Positions 17,365 to 24,174 of a DNA stretch of 64,000 bases are shown here, piece by piece. Source of the stretch: Rhodobacterales bacterium RIFCSPHIGHO2_02_FULL_62_130 (lineage in GTDB: Bacteria; Pseudomonadota; Alphaproteobacteria; Rhodobacterales; Rhodobacteraceae); NCBI GenBank assembly GCA_001828855.1, contig MHZT01000051.1, positions 124,001 through 188,000 of the forward strand, read 5' to 3'. The notes under the pieces are model-generated. The model worked only from the letters and a program-made list of their open reading frames with translations. It searched no databases and was not told the DNA's origin. A program made the position numbers and the translations under genes. Every line of letters starts with the position of its first letter. Within the stretch, counting starts at the first letter, position 1.

Positions 17365-18768
17365 TCACTCCATCACATAGCCATAAGAGCCCGAGAAATC
17401 CTGACGGGCCACTTCGCCCGCAGCCCCCTTTTGCTTGCCTGCGACCTGACCGAACAGGAACAGCTCGCGTTCGGTCGGAATGCGGATGCGGTCGGTGGGC
17501 AGGGCCAGCGCCTCGCCCCGCGTCGGGGTGACAAGGTGCGGGGTGACGATGATCACCAGTTCCGACTGCGCGCGCTGATATTCCGAAGACCGGAACAGCG
17601 CGCCAAGGATCGGAATGTCGCCCAGCCACGGAACCTGACCATTCAGATCGCGGAAGTCGTCTTGCAGCAGGCCCGCGATGGCAAAGCTTTCGCCGTCGCG
17701 CATTTCCACCGTGGTCGAGGTTTCGCGGCGTTTGAAGGCGTTCAGCGAAAAGCCGTTGGATTCGACGCTGGTGGTGGTGTCGATCGAGGACACGGCGGCG
17801 TTGATGATCAGGTTGATGATATCGCCATCGACAACGGTGGGGGTGAAGTTCAATTCAACGCCAAAGGGTTTGTATTGAATCTTCACGCCATCTTTGTCGG
17901 CCACGGGAATCGGATATTCGCCACCGGCAAGAAACTTGGCTTCTTGCCCCGACAGGGCGGTCAGGTTCGGTTCGGCCAGCGTACGGACGACGCCCTTCGA
18001 TTCCAAAGCCTCAAGCAGCACGGCAAATTCCAGCGAGCCTGCCGAAAAGCCCAAGGTCATCCGGCCCTCTGCCTCATTCGACGAGGTGATGGTGTCGCCG
18101 TTCAGCAGGTTTTCAAGATTCGAGCTATCGGCCAGCACGCCGTTTCCGGCGTTGACGCCAAACGAATCGCCCCCCGCAAGACCCAGCGAAGCCGACAGGT
18201 TCTTGGAGACCGACCGCTGCATTTCGGCAAAGCGCACCTTCAGCATCACTTGCTGGGTGCCGCCCACGCTCATCAGGTTGGACACGCGTTCGGGGGCATA
18301 GCGATTGGCCAGATCCAGGGCGCGATCCAGTTTCGCCGTTGAGGACACGGTGCCAGACAGCACGATGCCGTCATTGGCGGTGCGGACCTCGATATTCTCG
18401 CCGGGCAGGATCTGCTGCAGGCGTTCCTTGAATTCGGCGATATCGGGGGTGACATGCACATCCACGTTGGCGATCAGTTTGCCATCGGGGGAAAGCAGGG
18501 TCAGCGTGGTGCGGCCAGGTGTCTTGCCAAGCACATAGATCGAGCGGTCCGACAGGGTGGAAATATCGGCAATGCCGGGGTTTGCGATGGACAGTTCGGC
18601 AAAGGCGACATCGCTTTCCACAACAACGGCGCGGTTCATCGGCACGTTCAGCGGCTCGGACTCGGCACCCGACATGACCCGCAGCGTTTGCGCGGGCAGG
18701 GCAGTCATACAGGTTGTCGCAAGGGCAAGCCCAAGCAATCCTGCCCCCAGAAAGTCCCGCAATCTCAT
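17365..18768 (-). CDS. cpaC: Tad pilus secretin CpaC/RcpA
   Basis: Outer-membrane secretin ring through which the Flp pilus exits. I chose the ATG at 18768, which opens a clear signal peptide (MRLRDFLGAGLLGLALATTC..ALPAQT), over an upstream frame opening at 18828. The 467 residues hold a BON/N-domain region (NRAVVVESDVAFAELSIANPGIADISTLSDRSIYVLGKTPGRTTLTL; LQQILPGENIEVRTANDGIVLSGTV) and the secretin core (GVVRTLAEPNLTALSGQEAKFLAGGEYPIPV; VELNFTPTVVDGDIINLIINAAVS; VPWLGDIPILGALFRSSEYQRAQSELVIIVTPHLV). It is separated from cpaB by a terminator. Confidence 0.95.
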   Translation of the reverse strand: MRLRDFLGAGLLGLALATTCMTALPAQTLRVMSGAESEPLNVPMNRAVVVESDVAFAELSIANPGIADISTLSDRSIYVLGKTPGRTTLTLLSPDGKLIANVDVHVTPDIAEFKERLQQILPGENIEVRTANDGIVLSGTVSSTAKLDRALDLANRYAPERVSNLMSVGGTQQVMLKVRFAEMQRSVSKNLSASLGLAGGDSFGVNAGNGVLADSSNLENLLNGDTITSSNEAEGRMTLGFSAGSLEFAVLLEALESKGVVRTLAEPNLTALSGQEAKFLAGGEYPIPVADKDGVKIQYKPFGVELNFTPTVVDGDIINLIINAAVSSIDTTTSVESNGFSLNAFKRRETSTTVEMRDGESFAIAGLLQDDFRDLNGQVPWLGDIPILGALFRSSEYQRAQSELVIIVTPHLVTPTRGEALALPTDRIRIPTERELFLFGQVAGKQKGAAGEVARQDFSGSYGYVME

Positions 18769-18925
18769 CCGAGCTGCCCTTTCGATATGCCTCTGCGCCG
18801 GGTCTTTGTTGCCCGTTCCATTCCCCAAAATGCAGCAGAACCTGTTTTATTGCAAGAATCAAACGCTTGGGGGGCGTTCCTTATGTGGATAGCCTGCAAC
18901 ACACAGCTATCCTTGGCGTAAAAGC

Positions 18926-18958
18926 AAAGCGCGGCCCCCAGATAGGGTGCCGCGCTTT
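18926..18958 (-). terminator. Terminator between cpaB and cpaC
   Basis: Stem AAAGCGCGGC / GCCGCGCTTT, 10 bp, loop 13 nt, followed in the minus sense by TTTGCTTTTACG. It lies 14 bp past the cpaB stop and should limit read-through from the pilin/cpaB segment into cpaC, which would then need its own promoter in 18769-18925. Confidence 0.82.
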
Positions 18959-18972
18959 GGCAAAAATCCGGC

Positions 18973-19806
18973 TCAGTTGGTGCAAGGGATCGGGATTTCC
19001 AGCACATCGGCACCTTTGCGGGTGCGGATCGTGCAGACTTTTTCCTCTTCGATCTTGGCGGCGGTCTGTTGTTCGATGCCCAGAAGCGCATCGGAATCCA
19101 CCTCGACAAAGCCTGCGGCACTGTCATCGCCCATGCCGACCAGAGACATCACCAGCCGCCCCGTGGCCTGCGCCTGCGCCAGACGCGCGACCTGTTCCGG
19201 TGTGGCGGCCACGGTCATCGTGCGGGCCGCTATCGCGCCATCGGACAGCCCTTTTTTCGGGCTGCGATCCACGGCGATGATTTTGACCTTGGTTTCGATC
19301 AGGCGGGTCAATTCCCCGTCATTGCCGCTTACGGCACCCGTCCAGTAGATATCGACATGATCGCCCGGCTGCAGGAAGTCTGCCGCGTCCACCTTGATCG
19401 CAAAAGCGCGCATGCCGCGTTCGATCGATCCGTTCAGCCCGGCCTGCTCGCCCGGCTCGGTGACTTTCATGGCCAGAACCGGCTCGAACTGTTCCATCTG
19501 GCGCAGCACATAGCGCGGTGCGGTATTGTCTTCGGGAAACAGCACGGCCGGATCAAAGAAGGCGGCTTCGGGCAGGGCATTCTTGGGCCAGTAGATCATC
19601 TGGACGTCGTCCTTGGTCAGCTGCTCGCCATAGTTCTTGGGCTTGTTGACCACGAACAATTCGACCAGACCACCGGTGCGGGCCTTGATCTTCAACTCTT
19701 CCTGCAGGGCAAATTCGGTTTTGTTGATATAGCCCTTCGCCATGTAGACTGCCGCCCCGGCAAGGGCGATGCCTACAATCAGGACCAGTCCGAAAATCAT
19801 CCGCAT
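18973..19806 (-). CDS. cpaB: Flp pilus assembly protein CpaB/RcpC
   Basis: 277-residue inner-membrane-anchored periplasmic protein: an N-terminal helix (MRMIFGLVLIVGIALAGAAVYMAKGY), then SAF-type domains (VELFVVNKPKNYGEQLTKDDVQMIYWPKNALPEAAF; MRAFAIKVDAADFLQPGDHVDIYWTG; VKIIAVDRSPKK). It ends with a Cys-containing strand (KVCTIRTRKGADVLEIPIPCTN). RcpC/CpaB modulates the secretin. It follows the second Flp gene by 42 bp. Confidence 0.92.
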   Translation of the reverse strand: MRMIFGLVLIVGIALAGAAVYMAKGYINKTEFALQEELKIKARTGGLVELFVVNKPKNYGEQLTKDDVQMIYWPKNALPEAAFFDPAVLFPEDNTAPRYVLRQMEQFEPVLAMKVTEPGEQAGLNGSIERGMRAFAIKVDAADFLQPGDHVDIYWTGAVSGNDGELTRLIETKVKIIAVDRSPKKGLSDGAIAARTMTVAATPEQVARLAQAQATGRLVMSLVGMGDDSAAGFVEVDSDALLGIEQQTAAKIEEEKVCTIRTRKGADVLEIPIPCTN

Positions 19807-19848
19807 AGTGTCACCTTGTCCTTGTTACACAGCATCGGGAGGCAAGCC

Positions 19849-20043
19849 TCAACGGGTGCTGACGTAGCCCACGCCACGGGCCGAGATGGAATCCGAGATA
19901 CCCTGAGACGAGCTTTCGGCACTGAAGGCTACGGGGTAAAGCACCAGCATTCCCATGCCGATCACCGCCGCGCTTAGCACCACCCAGTCAATCGTGACCG
20001 CGCCGTCCTCATCCGTCAGGAAGTTGGTCAGTTCTGTCGTCAT
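19849..20043 (-). CDS. Flp-type prepilin 2
   Basis: 64-residue prepilin. The start at 20043 has a good ribosome site (GGAAGGA, about 7 bp upstream). The leader MTTELTNFLTDEDG is followed by the hydrophobic mature N-terminus AVTIDWVVLSAAVIGMGMLVLYPVAF. Cleavage after Gly is expected. In classic Flp pilins positions +5/+6 are Glu-Tyr; here they read Asp-Trp (AVTIDW). The C-terminal part (SAESSSQGISDSISARGVGYVSTR) differs from pilin 1, so this may be a minor or alternative pilin. Confidence 0.88.
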   Translation of the reverse strand: MTTELTNFLTDEDGAVTIDWVVLSAAVIGMGMLVLYPVAFSAESSSQGISDSISARGVGYVSTR

Positions 20044-20186
20044 AATCGCATCCTTCCAGGCTTGGCTGCCATGACAGCACCGGCGGCACTTCCCACGTCT
20101 CAACCGCATTTTGGTGCCAAAACTTGCCCGAATTGCGGCAAGTGCGTGGCTCGAATGCGGTTTGTTCCTTCGGGTTGCTCAAATGC

Positions 20187-20213
20187 AAAAGACCGCCCTT
20201 TCGGGCGGCCTTT
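20187..20213 (-). terminator. Terminator or attenuator between the two Flp genes
   Basis: Stem GGCCGCCC / GGGCGGTC with a GAAA tetraloop, followed in the minus sense by TTTTGC. It lies 22 bp past the stop of pilin 1. Such a hairpin would make the first pilin transcript more abundant than the downstream genes. Confidence 0.82.
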
Positions 20214-20234
20214 CGTTCAGATCGGGGATATCGA

Positions 20235-20444
20235 TCAGGGTGCAGCCGGTGCCGAGGTGTAGCCCGATTCACGGCCCTGCAGGTCGGCCACAACGGTGTC
20301 GCCCAGGTCTTCGATGCCGCCGCCGACGGTCTGCATCACGACCATGCCGAGGCCGACGATGGCGGCGGTCAGCACGACCCAGTCAACGGTCACAGCGCCG
20401 GATTCGTCGTTTTTGAAGGTCTTGAAGATGTTGAGAATTTTCAT
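20235..20444 (-). CDS. Flp-type prepilin 1 (probable major pilin)
   Basis: 69-residue prepilin starting MKILNIFKTFKNDESG, with AAAGGGAC upstream as ribosome site. After the Gly cleavage point comes AVTVDWVVLTAAIVGLGMVV, the hydrophobic polymerisation segment, again with Asp-Trp in place of Glu-Tyr at +5/+6. The C-terminal part is TVGGGIEDLGDTVVADLQ... It is the most upstream gene of the locus, is followed at once by a terminator, and has a long AT-rich leader region, all consistent with a strongly expressed major pilin. Confidence 0.9.
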   Translation of the reverse strand: MKILNIFKTFKNDESGAVTVDWVVLTAAIVGLGMVVMQTVGGGIEDLGDTVVADLQGRESGYTSAPAAP

Positions 20445-20819
20445 GGTCTTGTCCCTTTCAAGGTGATGCTCTGGTTTTTTCCTACCGCTGCGCGTCTGTG
20501 CTGGATGGCCTCTGTTCCGGTCCAACTACGCTTTGGATGTAGCCTTTTTCACTTTCGATAGTGGCGCGAATGGGATCGGATCGCGGCATTCTTGGAATTT
20601 TGCATAAAATTCGAAAATTTAAGGTAACACATTGAAAAATAATAAAATAATAATGTGATGTGGCGAGATGCGCGGCGGTGGGGGCGTTGCTTTGCTGCCA
20701 ATTCTGGCGAAATTGCCATGATTGCGGGCCAAAGCCGTAGAAAAACGCCCTGTTCTCTGGCAGGGTTGGCGTCAATGATAAGAGGCGGAGCTATCCGCCG
20801 ATATACGGGCAAACTCGGC
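20445..20819. promoter_or_regulatory. 375-bp divergent control region between the Flp locus and a lytic transglycosylase
   Basis: No gene is supported. The stretch 20600-20660 is strikingly AT-rich for this genome (ATAATAATGTG, AAAATTCGAAAATTTAAGG) and lies 160-210 bp upstream of prepilin 1, as expected for an upstream promoter or activator region. I could not assign firm -35/-10 boxes. The start of the transglycosylase is not certain, so the region may be shorter by 45 bp (in-frame ATG at 20775). Confidence 0.5.
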
Positions 20820-21665
20820 ATGCGATCCCATTTCGGGATGATTCCAGTGATTTTATGCCTTGCCCTGCCGCTGCCTGCGGCGGGCCAGCCTGTGCAGGAT
20901 GACTTCACCTTCAAGCGGGTGCGTGTGGGCGACGGGTTGCCCGGCAAGCGGATTACAGTGCAGATCGATCCGGCAGAACAGGCGCGCGCGCTGGCGGCCC
21001 TGCCGAAGGTTGATGCCCGTCCAGCCCCTTCGCCAGAAGTGCCTCCGCTGGCGCCGGCCCCCGCAGGGGCAGCCTATGACTGGTTCTGGGATGTGATTCC
21101 TGTCGCGCAGGATGCGGTGCAGGGGCGATTCCCACAGGCCTTGGCTACGCTGTCACAGGGGCCGGGCGGTGTTTCGGTGGCAGCCCCGCGGATGCAGGCG
21201 CTGCAGGAAATCGCGCAAAGCTATGGCACTGACATTCTGAAGGCCACGATCGGCACGCAGGTGTCCCCTGCCCTGGTGCTGGCCGTGATGGGCATTGAGA
21301 GCGGCGGCAAGGCAGATGCGGTCAGCCCCAAGGGCGCGCAGGGGCTTATGCAACTGATCCCTGACACGGCTTCGCGCTTTGGAGTGGCTGATTCGACAGA
21401 TCCGGCACAGAATATCAAGGGTGGGGTGGCCTATCTGGACTGGCTGATGACCGAGTTCGACCGTGACCCGCTGATGGTGATTGCGGCTTATAACGCCGGA
21501 GAAGGGGCCGTGCGGGCCAATGCGGGGGTGCCACCCTATGCCGAGACGCGGGATTATGTGCCGAAGGTGCTGGCAGCGTGGCAGGTGGCGCAGGGGCTAT
21601 GCCTGACGCCGCCAGAGCTGGTCACCGATCCATGTGTGTTCAAGGTGATTGCAGCGGGTGGCTAG
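20820..21665 (+). CDS. Lytic transglycosylase (SLT domain)
   Basis: 281-residue periplasmic muramidase-like enzyme starting MRSHFGMIPVILCLALPLPAAGQ, a signal peptide. After a Pro/Ala-rich linker, the SLT domain runs from about 135 to 245: PALVLAVMGIESGGKADAVSPKGAQGLMQLIPDTASRFGV, with the catalytic Glu in GIESGG, then NIKGGVAYLDWLM and LMVIAAYNAGEGAVRANAGVPPYAETRDYVPKVL. Cutting peptidoglycan could open the way for the Tad machine, whose genes start divergently 375 bp away; this is inference from position. Confidence 0.88.
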   Translation: MRSHFGMIPVILCLALPLPAAGQPVQDDFTFKRVRVGDGLPGKRITVQIDPAEQARALAALPKVDARPAPSPEVPPLAPAPAGAAYDWFWDVIPVAQDAVQGRFPQALATLSQGPGGVSVAAPRMQALQEIAQSYGTDILKATIGTQVSPALVLAVMGIESGGKADAVSPKGAQGLMQLIPDTASRFGVADSTDPAQNIKGGVAYLDWLMTEFDRDPLMVIAAYNAGEGAVRANAGVPPYAETRDYVPKVLAAWQVAQGLCLTPPELVTDPCVFKVIAAGG

Positions 21666-21677
21666 GCGTGGGGCGGA

Positions 21678-21720
21678 GGGGGGCTGTCTGCCCCCCACGA
21701 CCCCTTCGCATGCGAAGGGG
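21678..21720 (+). terminator. Two adjacent hairpins after the lytic transglycosylase
   Basis: GGGGGGC-TGTCT-GCCCCCC at 21678-21696 is followed by a perfect 20-bp palindrome CCCCTTCGCATGCGAAGGGG at 21701-21720. This block precedes repeat copy 2. There is no U-tract after either hairpin, but the position between two convergent genes suits termination. Confidence 0.6.
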
Positions 21721-21757
21721 CCTCCCCCCGAGGATATTTGTGCAAAGAGGATGTCGG
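21721..21757 (+). repeat. Dispersed 3'-end repeat, copy 2 (GAGGATATTTGTGC type)
   Basis: CCTCCCCCCGAGGATATTTG followed by TGCAAAGAGGATGTCGG. It shares ATATTTGTGCAAAGAGGAT exactly with copy 4 (40391-40424). It lies 56 bp past the transglycosylase stop, in the same sense. Confidence 0.75.
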
Positions 21758-21762
21758 AGCGG

Positions 21763-22047
21763 TCAGACCGAAAAGGCGTCCGCCCATTCGGGATGCTTTT
21801 TGCGTTGCGCGTTCACGAAGGGGCAAAGCGGCATGATCTTGAAGCCCTCGGCGCGGGCGTCGGCCACCAGTTGCGTGACCAATGCCAGACCTGCGCCGGT
21901 GCCGCGAAAGGCATCCGGCACTGCGGTGTGGTCTGCGATCACCAGCGTGGGGCTGGTGATCGAGTAGGTCAGTTCAGCCTCGGCCCCATCGCGGCGCAGG
22001 ACGTAGCGGCCTTTGCTGCCGGTGGTTTCGCGGACGATCTCAGTCAA
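21763..22047 (-). CDS. GNAT-family acetyltransferase-like protein
   Basis: Small GNAT protein of the YidJ/YjdJ type (Gcn5-like, about 94 residues). Conserved parts are [65 protein letters not shown], including the acetyl-CoA loop RGTGAG and the typical CPF...H end. The start is unclear: a TTG at 22047 overlaps the scoB end by 8 bp and fits homologues; the frame also opens at an ATG at 22110, deeper inside scoB. Substrate unknown. Confidence 0.75.
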   Translation of the reverse strand: MTEIVRETTGSKGRYVLRRDGAEAELTYSITSPTLVIADHTAVPDAFRGTGAGLALVTQLVADARAEGFKIMPLCPFVNAQRKKHPEWADAFSV

Positions 22048-22666
22048 CGATCGTAGCCTCGGTCGCGGCGCGCAATTCGGCCTCGGTGACACCTTCGGCA
22101 CATTCGACAATCTTCAGGCCGCCGGGAACAACATCGAATACGCCCAGATTGGTGATGATACGGTTAACGACTCCGGCGCCCGTCAGCGGCAGGGTGCAGG
22201 ATTTCAGCACCTTGGATTCGCCGTGTTTGCTGGTGTGGTCCATTACGACGACGACGCGGCCGACGCCTGCGACCAGATCCATCGCGCCGCCCATGCCTTT
22301 GACCAGCTTGCCCGGAATCATCCAGTTCGCCAGATCGCCGTTTTCCGCGACCTCCATCGCGCCAAGGATGGCCATGGCGATCTTGCCGCCACGGATCATC
22401 GCAAAGGACTGGGCGCTGTCGAAATAGGCGGTTTGCGGCAGTTCGGTGATGGTTTGTTTGCCTGCGTTGATCAGATCGGGGTCTTCCTCGCCTTCAAACG
22501 GGAAAGGGCCCATGCCGAGCATGCCGTTTTCCGACTGTAAGGTAACGTTAACCCCTGCCGGAATATAGTTGGCCACCAGCGTGGGGATGCCGATGCCAAG
22601 GTTCACATACCAGCCGTCTTGCAATTCGCGCCCCGCGCGTTCGGCCATCTGGTTGCGGTCCCACAT
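22040..22666 (-). CDS. scoB: 3-oxoacid (succinyl/acetoacetate) CoA-transferase subunit B
   Basis: Subunit B of the heterodimeric CoA-transferase that moves CoA between succinyl-CoA (or acetyl-CoA) and acetoacetate. 208 residues starting [18 protein letters not shown]. Signatures are [34 protein letters not shown] (catalytic Glu in ENG), [24 protein letters not shown] and the end [20 protein letters not shown]. It begins one base after the scoA stop and its last 8 bp overlap the acetyltransferase start. Confidence 0.94.
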   Translation of the reverse strand: MWDRNQMAERAGRELQDGWYVNLGIGIPTLVANYIPAGVNVTLQSENGMLGMGPFPFEGEEDPDLINAGKQTITELPQTAYFDSAQSFAMIRGGKIAMAILGAMEVAENGDLANWMIPGKLVKGMGGAMDLVAGVGRVVVVMDHTSKHGESKVLKSCTLPLTGAGVVNRIITNLGVFDVVPGGLKIVECAEGVTEAELRAATEATIVD

Positions 22667-22667
22667 C

Positions 22668-23369
22668 TTACGATTCCTTCTTGCGAGTCGTGCGGTTTTC
22701 GATGCGCTTTTCGTGTTCGCCCTGAACGATGCGGTGCACATAGATGCCCGGCAGGTGGATGGTGTCGGGATCAAGGCTGCCCAGCGGCACGATTTCTTCC
22801 ACCTCCACAACGCAGACCTTACCGGCGGTCGCGGCGGGCGGGTTGAAGTTGCGCGCCGTCTTGCGGAACACAAGGTTGCCCGAGGGATCGGCCTTCCACG
22901 CCTTTACGATGGATAGATCGGCGACGATTCCACGCTCAAGAATATAGGTCTTGCCGTTGAAATCGTGGTGTTCCTTGCCCTCGGCGATCACGGTGCCAAC
23001 GCCTGTGGCGGTGTAAAAGCCGGGGATGCCAGCACCACCGGCGCGCAGGCGCTCGGCCAGCGTGCCTTGGGGGTTGAACTCAAGCTCAAGTTCACCCGAG
23101 AGGTATTGGCGCATGAATTCAGCGTTTTCGCCGACGTAGGACGAGATCATCTTCTTGACCTGACGGGTTTCCAGCAGTTGGCCCAGACCGAAGCCGTCGA
23201 CGCCCGCGTTATTCGACGCGATGGTCAGATTTTTGGTGCCGGCCTCACGGATCGCGGCGATCAGCAGTTCAGGAATGCCGCACAGGCCAAACCCGCCGGA
23301 TGCGATCAACATCCCGTCAAACAACAGACCCTCAAGCGCCGCTGCGGCGCTGGGATAGACTTTCTTCAT
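22668..23369 (-). CDS. scoA: 3-oxoacid CoA-transferase subunit A
   Basis: Subunit A of the same enzyme; 233 residues. Family motifs are [20 protein letters not shown] (glycine-rich CoA site), [59 protein letters not shown] and [31 protein letters not shown]. The operon is scoA-scoB. The products allow use of acetoacetate and ketone-body-like intermediates, or linkage to polyhydroxybutyrate turnover. Confidence 0.94.
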   Translation of the reverse strand: MKKVYPSAAAALEGLLFDGMLIASGGFGLCGIPELLIAAIREAGTKNLTIASNNAGVDGFGLGQLLETRQVKKMISSYVGENAEFMRQYLSGELELEFNPQGTLAERLRAGGAGIPGFYTATGVGTVIAEGKEHHDFNGKTYILERGIVADLSIVKAWKADPSGNLVFRKTARNFNPPAATAGKVCVVEVEEIVPLGSLDPDTIHLPGIYVHRIVQGEHEKRIENRTTRKKES

Positions 23370-23482
23370 CGGTAGGCCTCCCGCAAACTCTTGGGCAGGA
23401 TAAGAGCCAGCGATTTTGGCAAAGTCAATCGCCGCAGTGCGGCGTGATGGAGGTATGTTGCAAACGCAACGATTTCCGCGCC

Positions 23483-23510
23483 TTTACCCGGCGCGGCGAG
23501 TTGCTATGCT
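23483..23510 (+). promoter_or_regulatory. Probable promoter of tRNA-Leu
   Basis: TTTACC at 23483-23488 and TATGCT at 23505-23510 are separated by 16 bp. Transcription would start near 23517, only a few bases before the mature tRNA 5' end. Each box matches the sigma70 consensus at four of six positions. Confidence 0.5.
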
Positions 23511-23519
23511 GCAAAGCCT

Positions 23520-23605
23520 GCCCGCGTGGTGAAATGGTAGACACATGAGACTTAAAATCTCCCGGCCTTATGGCCATGCCGGTTCAAGTCCGGCCGCGGG
23601 CACCA
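23520..23605 (+). tRNA. tRNA-Leu (anticodon UAA)
   Basis: The 7-bp acceptor stem GCCCGCG (23520-23526) pairs with CGCGGGC (23595-23601), followed by A and an encoded CCA. The anticodon arm GAGA-CTTAAAA-TCTC gives TAA, which reads UUA codons. A long variable arm (CCGGCCTTATGGCCATG) of the leucine class and a T-arm with GGTTCAAGTCC are present. The 3' CCA ends immediately before the last codon of the convergent putR gene. Confidence 0.97.
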
Positions 23606-24067
23606 TCAGGACAGTTCTTTGACGGCCTCCATCGCCACATAGGTGGAGGTGTTGGACACATGCGGCAGCGCACTGATGTGTTCGGCCAGCACACGGCGGT
23701 AATCCTGAATATCAGTGGTGCGAACCTTGAGCAGGTAATCGAAACGCGACGCGATCATGTGGCATTGTTCGACCTCTGGCACAGCCAGAACCGCCTTGTT
23801 GAAGGCCTGAAGCGCGGCCTCGCGCGTGTCGGAAAGGCGCACCTCGACAAAGGCAACATGGGCTTGGCCCATGCGGACCGGATCGAGATTGGCGCGATAG
23901 CCGGTGATGACGCCGCTGTCTTCCAGCCGTTTCATACGGGCTTGGGTCGGGGATTTTGACAGACCGATGCGGCGGGCAAGTTCGGTGGCGCTGATCCGGC
24001 CTTCGGCGGCCAGAACGCGCAGAATTGCATGGTCAAAGCGGTCAAGTTCTATGCGGGCGGATTGCAT
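23606..24067 (-). CDS. putR: Lrp/AsnC-family regulator, probable proline-responsive PutR
   Basis: 153-residue Lrp-type regulator starting MQSARIELDRFDHAILRVL. The N-terminal helix-turn-helix is EGRISATELARRIGLSKSPTQARMKRLEDSGVITGY. The C-terminal RAM/AsnC ligand domain includes VPEVEQCHMIASRFDYLLKVRTTDIQDYRRVLAEHISALPHVSNTSTYVAMEAVKE. The divergent arrangement with putA is that known for PutR, the proline-dependent activator of putA in Rhodobacter and related bacteria. PutA here lacks its own DNA-binding domain, so a separate regulator is expected. Confidence 0.9.
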   Translation of the reverse strand: MQSARIELDRFDHAILRVLAAEGRISATELARRIGLSKSPTQARMKRLEDSGVITGYRANLDPVRMGQAHVAFVEVRLSDTREAALQAFNKAVLAVPEVEQCHMIASRFDYLLKVRTTDIQDYRRVLAEHISALPHVSNTSTYVAMEAVKELS

Positions 24068-24073
24068 GGCGTT

Positions 24074-24088
24074 TTGAACCCTTTTCAA
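24074..24088. promoter_or_regulatory. Inverted repeat in the putR-putA intergenic region
   Basis: TTGAA-CCCTT-TTCAA lies 7 bp upstream of the putR start, between the divergent genes. It is a candidate site for PutR, or for autorepression of putR. The pattern also fits the loose MetR consensus (TGAA-N5-TTCA), so the binding protein is not certain. Confidence 0.4.
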
Positions 24089-24174
24089 CCTGTTCGGCTG
24101 CAATTACTCATAACTTCGGGAAAACAGCCTGTCAAACCTGCGTTAGTATGGGTCAACCTGATAGGAGAGCTGAT

